Assembly (NCBI GenBank): GCA_009869945.1
Contig: WIXG01000083.1
Span: 124,001-188,000, forward strand
Length of the DNA: 64,000 bases
Reading direction: 5' to 3'
Origin: Mesaphorura yosii
Taxonomy: Eukaryota; Arthropoda; Collembola; Poduromorpha; Tullbergiidae
Shown: positions 39,301-52,300 of the stretch, piece after piece
Layout of the letters: each line of letters begins with the position of its first letter
How positions within the stretch are numbered: position 1 is the stretch's first letter
Notes under the pieces: model-generated
Seen by the model: the letters and a program-made list of their open reading frames with translations, nothing else
The model's database searches: none
Told to the model about the DNA's origin: nothing
Position numbers and translations under genes: made by a program

Positions 39301-42300
39301 TCTAAAATTCACATTAATGACTTTCATATCTCTATCACAGATATTAATTGCAATTCTTGAGTACAACTTCGAACAGAGACTGGAAGATTAGTACACGCAT
39401 TAAGACCGTGGTGAACATTCCTACAACGTAACAAATCCAACCTTAGAACAAGAAAGACACTAATGCGTTATCATTATTATAAAATATATCAGACATTCTC
39501 CCCTTGATTAGCACTTGGACTGGTTGCTTTTCCAACTGACTCCACATCGTATTTTGTACATGCTGCTCGCGGGAAACAACAGAACCTGGCCAACTTGAAA
39601 CAGTAAGTAACAGAAACTGCGTAACGTCTTGAACCTTATGAATCTAAACGCAGAATTCCAATGTGACATTCACATTGTGATAATTTCCACCTCAGAGAAA
39701 ATAATGAAGTTTTGACGACCATCATAGAAGGAGATTAGAGTGATCATTCTTTTAATAATTTCAAATCGACTTAGATTTAATAGTAGGTTTCTCGCATCCT
39801 TCCCAACACGGCAATGGTGTCGCCTGATTGCCAGTGCAAAGTATTTGTCCTAATATGTACACGTAATCGTAATATCAATTCAGCGAAGGAGCATTCTGCG
39901 TGGAACCTATTTCAATACATTTTCGTTACAATTTCGAACAACACATTCCCCAAATTAGCAATTTCACTTCCATGCGTTTGCGTTTATTACAATAACATCG
40001 CAACAGGAACATCCTCCTATTTCATTTTATAGTTCCTTCATATCTCCCATTTCCAAAATGCATTTCCACACTCAAAACAAAGAATTAATAATGGAGCACA
40101 AAAATCGAACTCCAATTTTCTCATTTCCCTTCACGCACCACAATTGAGCGTTGTTTGTCTGCTTTGTCCGAAGGAGGGATGAGAATCATGCGGATCCGCC
40201 TGATGCTCTGGGAAAATTGTACCGTGCGTGTAATAAAAGTAACTGCTCCAATGAATTACTTAACGACTGAAAGTACTTTGGGATAGTGCAATTTTAGGGA
40301 ACTCCAAAAGCGTATACAACAAAACAAAAGGAAGTTGTTTCAGAAAGCAGGAAGCAGAAAAAAGGTTTGAATTTTTAAAGATCATCAGGTCCGCGTTGGG
40401 CGAGTACCATATTAGCGGGAATAATGATGTTACGCAACTTGTATCATAAACGGCAATGCTCATGTTCGTTTTTCTAACACGCCTAAGCTTATATTTGTGC
40501 ATGATTATGGCGCATGAAATGGTGGGTCTCCTCCTTCATTTTGATACAACGGGAAAACTTGTAAAAGATTTCAAGACCCAGAATGAAGGAATAACAAAGA
40601 ATTCGGAAATAAATCTTTCATAACATTTGTTATGTGTGTGTGTGTAGCCAGGCGGGCATTTACCCACTTCAGAGGACCTGCACGTAGGAGTAGGATGATC
40701 TCCACTATACGTAATGAAAGTGATTCCAGACTCCACGAGTAAACAGAGAGTGATTAAAAAAGTATTCATGGAGAAAGGTGAGGAGGTGAGCAAGCTGTGA
40801 GGAAACGAGAACTGTGACCCGTGCTAAGTTGGACTGCTAACTGAACAGAATGCAAGGCAGGGGATTCAGAGGCAGAAAAGGTTACATGTCGTAATAATAA
40901 GTTATTAGAAGGGAGAATTGAGGTAGAAGCAGGCAGAGAGAATAGTAAGTAAGTTATAATCGTCTGCTTTTCTTTCAAAATGCGGAATGCTACCTGGAAA
41001 GATTCCAAATCTGAACAGGAGAAATAAAGCCCGAGTTTAAGTTTCCAAAGTCGTTTATTACTCTATAGGTTTTTTCTATTTCTTTGCACTCCCGATACGG
41101 CGGAGGCAGGAGGCGAGAGCACGAGAAGAGCAATAATCTTTCGAAAGAATTATAGCTCATCAGCAAAAACCAGAGATGTAATCATCGGGCGGAACTTTCA
41201 TGCTCAGATATATTATATGAGGGCTGCTAAAACGCCAGAGATATATATTTTATACACCACGCCACTTCATCAAGACGGAGCACCAAAAATAATGTTACAT
41301 TGCAGAGTGAAAGTGCGCCTCCTTTTACTGCCTTTCTCCATTCTTTCCCAATGACCACCAAACACGAATTTCGCAAGGCTTTGCACTTTCCTATCTAATA
41401 ATTCACTTTAAGCTTTCTCCTTCTAAATTCCTCGATTAGTTTTTTCTGCCTGTGCAGAACAGACTAAAAGTAAGGAATTGGAAAATTGTTCGTCTCACAC
41501 CACGCCAGCTCAACTTTCCTCTTTCGCTTTCTTTCACTCGACCACTTCTCCATGATCTCTTATCGTACACATTCGCAATCTCAGTCGGTGGCGCATCTAA
41601 ATCATCCCTTCTCTGATTTGTCATGGGGTTAATCTCCAACTAGCATTGCGTGACATATTCATCACTCTCACGTAACAAAAAATAGGCAAAAGATATTGAG
41701 GTAGGCAAAGCTTACCAACCAAGGGGCGACATACACAATTTGTTACTTTCACACCAACCGAATCACTTGTTACTTGCCAAGTGTTTTATTTCTCGAACAT
41801 AGAGTCGAGATGACTCTAAATAAAGCATCGGTAGCACTTCCTTTTTAATGATTCCCTAATTATCTTTGCATTTTCAGCCGGGAAGGAAAGACGGAGCTGG
41901 GAATTCAGCTGATGGAGAGGTCTTTGGAGATCGAACCGAAGAACACTGACGCCCTAACAAATTTAGCAGCGATGCTGGGTGATTTGGGCAAAGTCAGCAG
42001 AGCCACCGACATTCACCTTTATATTCTTCAGTTGGAGCCGAACAGTCCTGATCATTTAAATAATTATGCGGCTTTCCTCCAAAAAATCGGTAAATTTTAC
42101 TGCAGTGAATGCAGTTCATCTTGTGAAGTGAGGCTGACTTTCCGAAAAGGGCAAAAAACCTGTTTTCTAATGTGATGACACCGTGATTTAAAAGACGGGA
42201 TTAAGTGCTATGGTCCGAGTTGAGCTTCCACGAGGAATATTCTGGTGGCACGACATCGCGTTATTCGCGAACAGCATATGTTGGGTAGTTTGGTTCCTTT

Positions 42301-43683
42301 CCAACAAATATTAAGACTCTCAAGTTGCTTGTTCTCTTGTGGTCTAGGTAAAATAGAAGAAGCCCTGCAGTTCTACCAGGAAGCGTTGCTCAGAGATGCA
42401 AATCACACCGTCGCTCTCCTCAACACTGCTCGCCTAATGAAAAAGTTAAAGTTGAACGATAAAGCCGAGTCGTTATATCAAAGGTTTGTGAAGCCCATTA
42501 GAACCTAAAACTAAAACTCTTTTAACAAATTTATGTTGATGGGAATCTAATGGCGTTGCCCGCGTTGCCACGCATGACTTCCCTTGCCTGTGTCTGGTCT
42601 GAATATCTGCACCTAATCTACATGGCTGACAGGACACGAAGCTGTTGACACGAGTGCCATGCCTGAAAATGGGAGAAAGTAAACCAGAGTAGTAACGCAA
42701 ACTCTCTTTCTTTGCTTCCAGAGTTCTGCGAAAAGACGACGACCCGCAAGCGAAGGATGGATTAGGTGTTTTATATCTGAACACAGGACGTGCGACTCAA
42801 GCTGAAAAACTATTCCGAGAAGCTCTTGAACGTGTACCAAATGACCCAACTCTAAAACTGCACCTGGTAAGTAAATTGAAAATTTCACAAGAGACTGAGG
42901 TACTTCGATCATGAGCAAGTGTTTTACTTTTAATTTATTTTAAACAGGCACAAGCACAAGTTCACCAGCGGAAGTACAACGAAGCAGAGAAAATCCTCGT
43001 GTCCATAATGGAGCATTCCAGTCGACGTGAAGTTTTACACCAACTAGCAACTCTGTACAACCAGCTGAACCGGACAGCGGAGGCGGTTCGATACGTTCAG
43101 CTAGCGCTGAGAGGCTGTCCACCCTCAGACATCACTTGCGCTCCGATTCACGCCTTCCACGGAGATCTCTCGAAAGATCTGGAAGATCTTGACTCGGCTG
43201 TGCGGGTGGGACACTTTGTGACATGAGATCCTTAGCACATTTTTCAAATTCATTCCGACTGAAGGAAGCATGCGTTATCTAAATCCAACCGATTATATTT
43301 CAGAGTTATCGAACGGCAGTCAATATTCTTGTGGACTGCTGCACCAATCAACCACCGTCCATCTCCTCCAGCATCATAACACATGTTCATTTAAACCTGG
43401 GTGCAATTTATCATGTTCAGGTATGCTCAGCATTTGAGACAACGTATACTATAAATTGAATGTTCTTAATATTTCACTCTCATTGCAGGGAAAGTTCCAA
43501 GACGCCTGGAGACACTACAATCAAGCACTCGCGCAAGACCCTTCTAATCAAGTCCTCTTGCAGAATATCGAAAAGTTGAAGAAGGCAGAAGGGCAAACGA
43601 ATCAAGCAGGAACAGCGTCCATCTGTCCCTCACGAGGAATGAAGAAACCATCTAATTTGACCATCACAGGCTCCTTTTATTAG
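24400..43683 (+). CDS. Tmtc1: Protein O-mannosyltransferase Tmtc1, 18 coding exons
   Basis: ER multi-pass GT-C enzyme with a luminal TPR tail; the TMTC family O-mannosylates cadherins. Exons: 24400-25013, 31602-31779, 31843-31916, 33547-33690, 33799-33880, 34515-34618, 34695-34875, 35015-35136, 35636-35806, 36738-36851, 39043-39166, 39583-39602, 41878-42089, 42348-42483, 42722-42866, 42948-43205, 43304-43420, 43489-43683. The phases sum to 996 residues. Hallmarks: first helix about 130-148, acidic loop motif LVHDDLSAIK (catalytic-type HDD near 156-158), NDFWGKPMAEQTSHKSYRP (TMTC1 rather than TMTC2), VHPIHTEAVSGIVGRADV, LSYDWQMGSIPL and FFRVGFVVAERVLYMP. TPR units follow from about residue 557 (LPHNAKMHYNYANL, SAHNNLGTLL, DALTNLAAML, DGLGVLYLNTG). 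The ATG at 24400 (AAAATGA) is chosen; the N-terminal 125 residues are poorly conserved and rich in Arg and Ser. Exon 16 has a non-consensus donor (GTGGGA). Confidence 0.96.
25014..31601 (+). other. Tmtc1 intron 1 (6.6 kb)
   Basis: Donor CG|GTAAGC at 25013 and acceptor TTTTCAG at 31601. Nothing coding was identified inside; short open frames on both strands look random. Includes stretches rich in CA/CG (about 25.7-25.8 kb) and a run of about ten A at 30533. Confidence 0.6.
36852..39042 (+). other. Tmtc1 intron 10 (2.2 kb)
   Basis: AT-rich intron with purine-rich segments (37.3-37.8 kb). I see no exon or repeat structure in it. A pyrimidine tract TTTTTCTCTCTTTCAG ends the intron at 39042. Confidence 0.6.
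39583..39602 (+). other. Tmtc1: 20-nt microexon of Tmtc1 (exon 12)
   Basis: Between acceptor AACAG (ending 39582) and donor GTAAGT (39603) lies a 20-nt exon encoding NLANLK plus two bases. It joins the preceding exon (ending HALY, phase 0) to the following one (phase 2, completing His then REGKTELG). The result restores the conserved TPR signature seen in human TMTC1 as ALFNLGNLLK. Without it the flanking exons are out of frame. Confidence 0.88.
39603..41877 (+). other. Tmtc1 intron 12 (2.3 kb)
   Basis: Follows the microexon. Contains a short TG simple repeat (about 40631-40645) and no convincing coding sequence. The long flanking introns of 0.4 kb and 2.3 kb make the microexon easy to miss in automatic annotation. 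Confidence 0.6.
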
Positions 43684-43760
43684 AATAATTTCTAACAATT
43701 CCGTGAATCTTTCAACATTGTTATGGTTACGTTGTCATTTACGATTTCATATGGAGTAGT

Positions 43761-43766
43761 AATAAA
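43761..43766 (+). other. Poly(A) signal AATAAA of Tmtc1
   Basis: Perfect AATAAA 78 nt after the stop codon, giving a 3'UTR of about 100 nt. Confidence 0.6.
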
Positions 43767-46352
43767 TTTGTGACCCAACAAACAGTATTGTATGTACGTT
43801 TAGTGAAACAAACATATACTTCGTATTAATTAAGAAAGACAGTATGATTGTCAACGAATGTACCTCAATAACTAAATTAGCAAACGAAAAATTATTTCTT
43901 GAAACAAGTAGTATTCAGTACATAAAACAAAATAGCGTACGGTGGTACGGCCAAAGGATTCTTTATCTCTATTTCATCTCGGAAGAAATTGTCTGAAAAC
44001 TTGAAATTCAATTGGCAAAACTTAATGGTACAATTATTGGACTCATATAGAACTAGTCGAATTCCCACTTTTAAAATACATTTATTAAATTACACCGTCA
44101 TCCGCCATGTATTATTTATGTACACTTGATCGAAAACTGTTCGCAAAACCAAACTCAATAAATTCGTACAATTTGTCAAGAGGTTTTCCGAGACGAATAA
44201 CCACGAGCTACCAGCAAATATCACCCGAAACGCGTAATTTTGTTGTAGGAAGTCAATAGCTCTTGGTCAGGTCTCGAAAGATCTGAAGTTCTTACTCAGG
44301 CTAAAGTGTACGTTTTAATTTCGGCTAAGCCAACAATATGGGACTAGATTGTTGCCATTCTACAATTCTGTTCCATTCAACGCGGCGTCATTACAGCAGA
44401 CCGCCATGGCGTACACTAAAGTAATAACATGTTTGCCTGTCACTCAGAATTCGAATCAAGAATTCAGGCGAATGCACTATTCGCTGGATCGAAACGAAAA
44501 CCTTGCATTTATAGACAAATTGTTACAATTCGTGCATCTTTAATAGTACAGATTAGGTTATTATTAAAGTTAATAGTTGTCTTACCTGACTATTCAATGG
44601 TGCTGCAGCCAGATAGCGCAGAATTCGGTAGCGATCGAATAGAGTTCTATTACGGCCATATCCGTATAGTAATTAGGATTGAGAATCTACAAACCAAATT
44701 TGACAAGTTATACACTTAAAATTAAAACCGCATAGAGCAGGTAAAATAGAATTTTATCGGCAAAGGACAGAGTGTTCGACTTTCGCGCAGTCACATTTGA
44801 AAACGAATCCGCTGGCTTCTTGGCAAGATGCAGCAAACAACTTTGTTTCATTTCGTGGACCATAAGTTCGTATCAAAATCCAATCCTCCAGGTCCATTTT
44901 GTCTCAGAATTTGAGATGCTGAAATTTTTATTACGCAATAAAAAGATGTTATTCGTTTAAGAATTCAATTCTCACATTCACATTGACAACTCGCATTCTA
45001 ATTGTCATCAACTGTAGAACGGAAGTGATGAGAAGTTGGCGCCTGCAAGCGTGAGTTTTGTCAATAAACAAGAGTTTAGTGAGAACATCAAGAATTTGGA
45101 TAAATTTTCTGTCGCCTTGCTTTCAAGTTGAATCTGTGGACTTCGAAATTTTGTTAAAATCATGTTTAGTAGATTCCAACTAAGTGCACAGACTCAATTA
45201 CATGAGCATTTGGTGTTGACCAGAAGACAGAATTGAGGGACAGGTAGGGTAATAATGGAAAACAGCTGCAAACAACTATGTGCTGTGCTTGCACGGACAA
45301 CAAACCCATTGTTGTTGATGTCCGCTCATAGTGTGTACCTCACTGAGCAAACCAAACCAGCAGTAGTTCGATGCAAAGTACAAACTCTATGTACTTTAAT
45401 TTTGGAATTCAAATGAGAAGTGGGAGTTTGTGCAGTGAATGAGATTGGGAAGCGAATGCCACAGGTGGTTTTCATTTTACATTGAAAACCTGTTGAAATT
45501 TTATTCCCATCCATCCCAAATAATACTTCTGTACTCACTGCTGCCTGTCCGCCGTATAAAGCGCAATTATTTATTCCATTCCATAACTTTCCGTAGCCTT
45601 CACGAGTACACACCAACTTCTACTGACTCCCAACAACAGTCTGCACACTGCAGAGTGACTTTGACTGTGTACGCGATACAACTTTTAACTTGTGTACGCG
45701 ATACTTTTTATCACTGTGAGTGAGCACCAGCTTTACTTTAATGATTACTCGACTCTCGCGTAGGTACGTTGGAATAATCTTGCATGGTTTCTGGTAATAC
45801 ATACTCCTTCAGTCAGTCCTCGAGCAGGCATTGTTGAATTTTGTCTTAAGCCTCTCTCGCTTGCCACGACCCACGACCAGCGATTCTCGCATTACTTCTA
45901 ACACCGACCATAGGCTATTCTTCATGCCGTCGAGTAATTAATCCGGTGAATAGCGTGTCACCAGCCAAAAGTCGGCTACGAATTGAAGTGATTGCCTTTC
46001 CGTTTCCGTCGCAAACTATCCTATCCGAAAGTCAAAACTGCAGAGGCAAAAGCAGAACTAGCCATCACGTCGCCGTAAAAGTTAGAGTAAATATTGCAAG
46101 TGCTTCAGTACTCCAGTACTCGGAGGATAAAATTGGGTTGAAGTGACTACTGACTGTGGCGTTATAATAGTTGCACAAAAGCGTCAATCATCGATACGCT
46201 TTCAGCATGCTGTAATCGGTCGGCTCGGTGCGGCACGTGAAACTATAATTGCTCAGTCTACAATCAACGCTCGACTCTCGTGGTTTACAGAACATTTTTG
46301 TGCCAGACACTGCACGGCCTTGTTCTACTCATAAGACTACATAACTGAGAAG
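43767..46352. other. Intergenic region between Tmtc1 and NHERF/Sip1
   Basis: No exon supported. The part near 46.2-46.35 kb should contain the NHERF leader and promoter. A tandem pair of 25-bp units (TGTGTACGCGATAC core at 45666 and 45691) lies about 0.65 kb upstream of the NHERF ATG. Confidence 0.4.
45666..45715. repeat. Two tandem 25-bp units with TGTGTACGCGATAC core
   Basis: Positions 45666-45679 and 45691-45704 are identical 14-mers, exactly 25 bp apart. The rest of each unit is similar (AACTTTTAACT against TTTTTATCACT). Possibly a duplicated regulatory site upstream of NHERF; no binding factor is inferred. Confidence 0.5.
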
Positions 46353-49300
46353 ATGGAAAATTTGCCAGAAGACGCTCCAGCACCCAGGCTCTGCCATCTG
46401 GTCAAGTGGGAGGATTTTGACGGCTACGGATTCAATCTGCATGGTGAGAAGTCGAAACCAGGACAATACATCGGGAAGGTTGACAAGGATTCTCCAGCTG
46501 AGGTTGCTGGCCTAAAAAATAATGACCGCATCATTGAAGTCAATGGGACAAACATCAGCAACGAGAATCACAAGCAAGTGGTCCAGCGCATCAAAGCCAT
46601 TGCAAATGAGACCAAGTTGCTCGTGCTCGACGAGAAGGCTGAGGAGTACTACAAATCGAAAAACATCGTGGTCACTGGAACCATGCCGAATGTCAAGTAC
46701 TTGAAGACGCCCAGTTTCAGACCAGAGGCGAAAGAGCAAGCTCCGGCCACGGAGGAGCCTAAACCTACTCCAGTTGTGGTCGAGGCCAATGGCGAGGTCG
46801 AGAACCACCCGGCTGAAAATCACGACGAAGACAGAGCTTCCCAGGCTTCAGACTCTGGTTCATCACTTGCCGTAAGTTCACTTTTCCTGATTCTGCTTCA
46901 TGGTAGTTTCTGAATTTTTCCAGTTAGGGTAGCTGATAACGCAAATACCATGAGCTACAGCATACATGGCATGAACGACTGGAACCACCGCGAATGTCAG
47001 TATCGCTTTGTGGTTTTCGGAAAAGGGTAAATAGTTCGCAACACGGGATGCTTTTGCATCTGCCTGAAGGCAGAAGGGTAAGGCTACTGCTCTACCTCAT
47101 GTTTTCCGCAGATTCATTCATGAAGGTAAAACGAAAATCTGAATTTTGAGATCCGATTCTCATTTTGGATTTTGATTTTGATTTCTGCCTTTAATCAGAA
47201 GCCCTTCTGATTAAAGGCAGTATACCAGCATTACCGAAGGACACACGAGGCCATGTTATTGTATTGAGGAAAACTTGAGCGAAATCGGCACAATAAAGAT
47301 TTGAACAGACCGTCTTATGATTACTCATGCTTTGGACCGTATAATTTTGTTTGATACCGCCGTTTAAACAGGCAATTAGCATTTGATATGGGCGTGATTC
47401 TGTCGCCATGAGCAGATTAAAATGTCCATAAACAAGCGTCAGAGACACCAGGTACTTATTTTTGACTCTGCGAAACGGTGGAAATGGTAAAGAATAGTAA
47501 AGGAAACTCATAAAACAAGCCATAAGCACGAGTTTAGTTTATGACGATTTGTCACATTACGACCTCCTTATGACATTACGCTTTTTGCTTTAAGTTTAGC
47601 CTTGTACAAGTCGTAATTATTTAAGAAGAGTATGTCCTAAATCTCTGATTTCCTTATTGGCCTACGTGAGTAAAAATAGTAAATATAAAGACGAGCGAAT
47701 GATGGGGATTTTACAGTTTTGAGATTATTTCACAATTTCGGGTTATATAATTCAAGCGTTTTCATCGTTTCCGTTTCCGTTCAGCGGTGTATGCCAATAG
47801 TTTGGATTTAGTTTCAAGCTGCGGACGTGCATTTCGTAATTTCGTCATCACTTCTCATGTATAACGGTTTCAGTCATGGAATTGTGAGCCATGAGGCTTC
47901 AAACACTGAAGTATTTGAAATTCTTCAGGCGCTGTTGTCATCACGGAGGCAAAAATATTTGGTGCTCTTGTATAACAGAAGCGTAACGCATTCATAACTA
48001 AAGCAAATAATTAGCATGAGTAATAAAGTCGTCATTGAGCATTTGTATTTCTGTCATGTGCGTACTGTTCGACTGAACCAAATATTTGAGACAAAATGTT
48101 CGCGTAATATGCAATTAAAATATTAATGACTTGATTGTAGTGTAGAAATAAGCAGCAAACACGCTCATCGCTCGGTTTACTCATTGCGTGAGTCGACGTG
48201 GACTATGAATCGCTCCAATTCTGCATTGTTCCTATTCGCCGCAGATAAGATTTGATACCTTTCAATACTATCGCCATCATCACCTCACTATCGCGTTGAG
48301 ATGTCATAAACGTCAGTAAAGAGTTTTAAGTGGACGCCTCTTTTTGTGTAATTATAGTACTTTTGTACTTCCATTTTGATCGGTTGCTTGCTGCTTCTGT
48401 TCTGTTGCGCGCTTTTGAAAGTCGGCGTTGGTTGTTTGGGTTTCGTGCACTGCGAAATGCAAAGTGCGCTTCGAAAGTGTCTTGTCCCCTCTCTACACTC
48501 ATTCCTGTACGCGGATAATATTCAGGCCGCATTGAATGGGAATCGATGCTGCGCTGTGTTTTATTAACCTAATCAGTTGTAGAGAAAGTGAATTGGAAAT
48601 TGCTGATTGTCGCTTCATTTGATAACTCTTTCATCATCAGCCAGCAACATAATATTTCTCGTTTGTTACTGTTACTGCATGTGATAGAAAAGTGGAAGTA
48701 TAATTCATTTATGCCATAACATCAATACAATGCGGTTGGTCTCGTAGCATGCACAAACGAATCGAGAATGAATGAGTTGAATTTGTTGTGGGAATGCGAG
48801 AAGACTGGTTTTTGACAATGTGTCCGTCTGTCGCTTTGCTCTGATCAATGCTGCAGTAGTTCAATGTTACAAATAAAAGCTAAGAGCAAATTTCTTTTCG
48901 CCTTCGTGAATCGCAACAATAAAAAATGAAGACGAAATGAATGAGAAACCGCTGGTCGGGGGAAAGTTTATGGTCTGGCCTTGCAACAATGAGATCGTTC
49001 TGTTGCGGCGTGCTTCTATTTCGAGTCTCCTTGCCAGTGTTTACGCAAATCTTAAATTCTGAAAGAACCTGTTCGTCGGCGTTCATAGTTTGCCGGCACC
49101 TGGCTGGTTTCGAGTTTTGGGAGAAATTTATAGACGTGTTTTTTACATTGGACGTAATTAATTTTTGAATATGTCATCACAGAAGACTCGACAAGACTTA
49201 TTGCTCAATGAATGCATGTTTAGAACTGCTCTTTCCTTTCCACTGAATTGCGCAGTTTATCCTGAATTGAAGATATGCTGCAGTTCACTGTGGCTTGCCC

Positions 49301-52300
49301 GTCATGTTTTAATGGAGAACAGATTGCTTCTCGTGTGCAACTCCCTGAAACTGGGCATTAACATATTGCCCATTGCTTTGAAATCTGTCCGAATGCTTTA
49401 CTGCGCAGGTTTGAAAAACCAGATGCTTTTACATTATAAAGCAATAAAATTATGATTCATAATTCCCTTCTGAATATTTTTTACATAAAGTGCATGCAGG
49501 CAGGTAGCAGAGGAGAGTGTTCATACAGAACATGACATATTACACGCTCAGAATATTTTATTGATTCAATTCAGCGTGGCCCTGAGAATCTTTGGCGATA
49601 TTACGTTGCAGAATTTTAACACGCTTGCTGCGATCAAAAATGCACTGAGAGAAGCAATTGTTATATGGAATGCAGGTTAAGGCGTGATGCTTCAATATGG
49701 TGAGAGGATTTGTCAAGGCATTTTGCAATTGGTGTACTAATTGTTGAGATTTATGACATGATTACACGTTTTAAATGAATCATTGTTTTATGGTCTGTAA
49801 TTAAATTATATTCTCCTTTCTATCAACCACGGGTTTATATGTTTGCATGCGCTTGTGTATGAGCCGAAATTGCTGAATCACTGCCTCAGCTGTTCTTGAG
49901 ATTTCTTTTATGGCTATTCAATTACGTGCAGGATGCACGCGCCATGTCTGCAGCAAAGGAAGGATGACGCAGACGGGCATGAAAGGTCGCTTTACACTTC
50001 TGTTGACAGTTTCGACTCGATTTGTGATCGATTGGAGGCTTGACCAGCCGCGTACCTCCGTTTGGCGACCTATTCGACTTGGTTTAATATTGCCGTGCCC
50101 GTTTTTAGTACTGTAAAATTATGCCTTTGCGTCGAATTTAAGTTTACGTATGAGCTATAAAACATATGCGCATACAGTACTATTTAGAATATGCATATTT
50201 TATTGACACACGAACTGTAAATATCAACTTCCAACTCCCACTTGAAATTTTAGGCTGCAATGTCGGAAGCGTTAAGCGTACTTTGGTGAAGTGTGAATAT
50301 AAATGCCATAATTATTCATACTGGACTCTCCACACAACGCATTTTCAAAGCTTTTCACTGATGAGTCGTTAGTTTAAGAATTCAGCGAAATTACTGTAAC
50401 AGAACTATAACTTTTGATTTCATTCTACTGTCAGTTTTTGCGTTTGTCACGAATACTTAACGCACAAGCATGCTAACATATTTAAGGACGCAATAATCAT
50501 CCGGTGCGTAATGTAAGACAGATGCTAGGAAACGACAAATAAGCCATAAGGCGCTGTAAAAGCATTATCGAAGTGAGTCAATTTCCGCTTCATTTATCTT
50601 CGCAGTATTTACTTAGCCTCACGTACTAAGCAGCAGTAGTTATATATAGTGTTAGCGTTTAATTATATATCGATATTTATTAATTGCGATACAACATACA
50701 GCAATAACATGTGTTTACCAGCACAACTCTCAGTTCGTACTCTCTTAAGTGTTTGGCTGAATGGTTCCTGTTTTTGCAACTGAGATTGATACGGTTTACA
50801 TGGCTGAATTGGTTTGTGGGAGTTTTCATTTCATTAGATTTTGAGTCGAACATAGTCACATCCACTCGCCGAATAATATTATAATAGTGTTATGTAACTT
50901 TAACTCCTCATATCCGGTTCAACTATAACTGAATCCGCAACTGGCTAAACGCATGAAATTATAATAGGATGTGGTAATGGCAACGGCAATTGTGTTTAAG
51001 AATAATTTGGCTTTGGCTGTTGGAATCAATTCGTGAGCTTATTGTGCGACTTGTGAACGTGGATGCATTTTTAAGAATTCAGGTCCTGTCGTCATTGCCG
51101 GCGTTTGCAATTCTGCTAATTTTCTATTTAAATCATGTGCGAACGATTGACGACTCTAGCAAATTACTACCGTTGTCGCCACTGTTTGAAATCATTATAA
51201 CAGCATAAGCAATATAAGTTTTTACATTTTCCATTCATTCGTGAGTTCCCGACAGGTTTGTGCAACGCGCGGAGAGTGCGACTCTTACAAACGTGTTCGC
51301 ATTGTTGATACAAGTTTCACTTTGACATTGACCGTAATTATGGCATTGTATGGCAGGTACATGTTTTCAATTTCATCACAATTCATTTTAATATAAATCC
51401 CATGAAATCCGCGTGCCAACACACATACTAAATTGGATTTTCATGTTGCTTGAACAGAGTCGTGGCTTCTGTGCTGCTGTTAAATACTTGCGCACTTTTT
51501 ACTCAATGAAATAATTATGAAACTTCTTTTTTGCCATTTCACATAATTAGAACTTACCCTTTCGATACTTTTGAAATACCGTACGTGAATCGCGTTCGCA
51601 TCACATTGGCATTGTGGCATCCTGCAATAAATCTATGCAGCTGGTCTTCTGTGAGAGAATTTCAACTTCGTGTTCGTATTTCCATGTTATGCTAAATTCG
51701 ATCGTCTGAAATTCGAATCGTTTCGGAATTAGTCTTGCAATCAGTGAATCAGTCTCGTGTCTTTTCTGCAACGAAATCAAGTTTACCATTGCGTGGATTG
51801 CGTTGGGCTGGGAAGTTGCAAAATGAAGTCGACAGTCACATATTGCACATGCCTGAGTAACTTCTCCATTAATTCAGTTATAATTGCGGTATCAGCACTC
51901 ACGCCAGAGCATTCCATTCGAGCACAATTGACTTGTCTGCTCTTTAATGAGAACACGTCGAGCGTGCTTCTCCCTAACGAGTGAATTGGCTCTTGTCAAG
52001 GTCAAAGTGGCATAATCGCATAATATATTTCATTGGATTCATTTCTTGTTCTTGCTCACTTTATCAAATGCGCGTCTGTGGAACTCTGATTGAATTTTCT
52101 GCAGAAAGGTAAAGGAAAAGAAGAAATTCTTTATGAAAATAAACTCATGCATGGTCATAAATAAATAATAATCGTGAATTGTGCATTGCGAACTACAATG
52201 ATTCCTTTGATCTTTCCTCTCGCCAAATGCCAATTTGCAATGCCGAGTCGTGAGATCGTCACAAACATCAGAGTTTTATAATTAACGTACTTCAATGCCA

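Noticed and set aside
40631..40645. Short TG repeat
   Set aside because: Ordinary microsatellite of about seven units; no further meaning.
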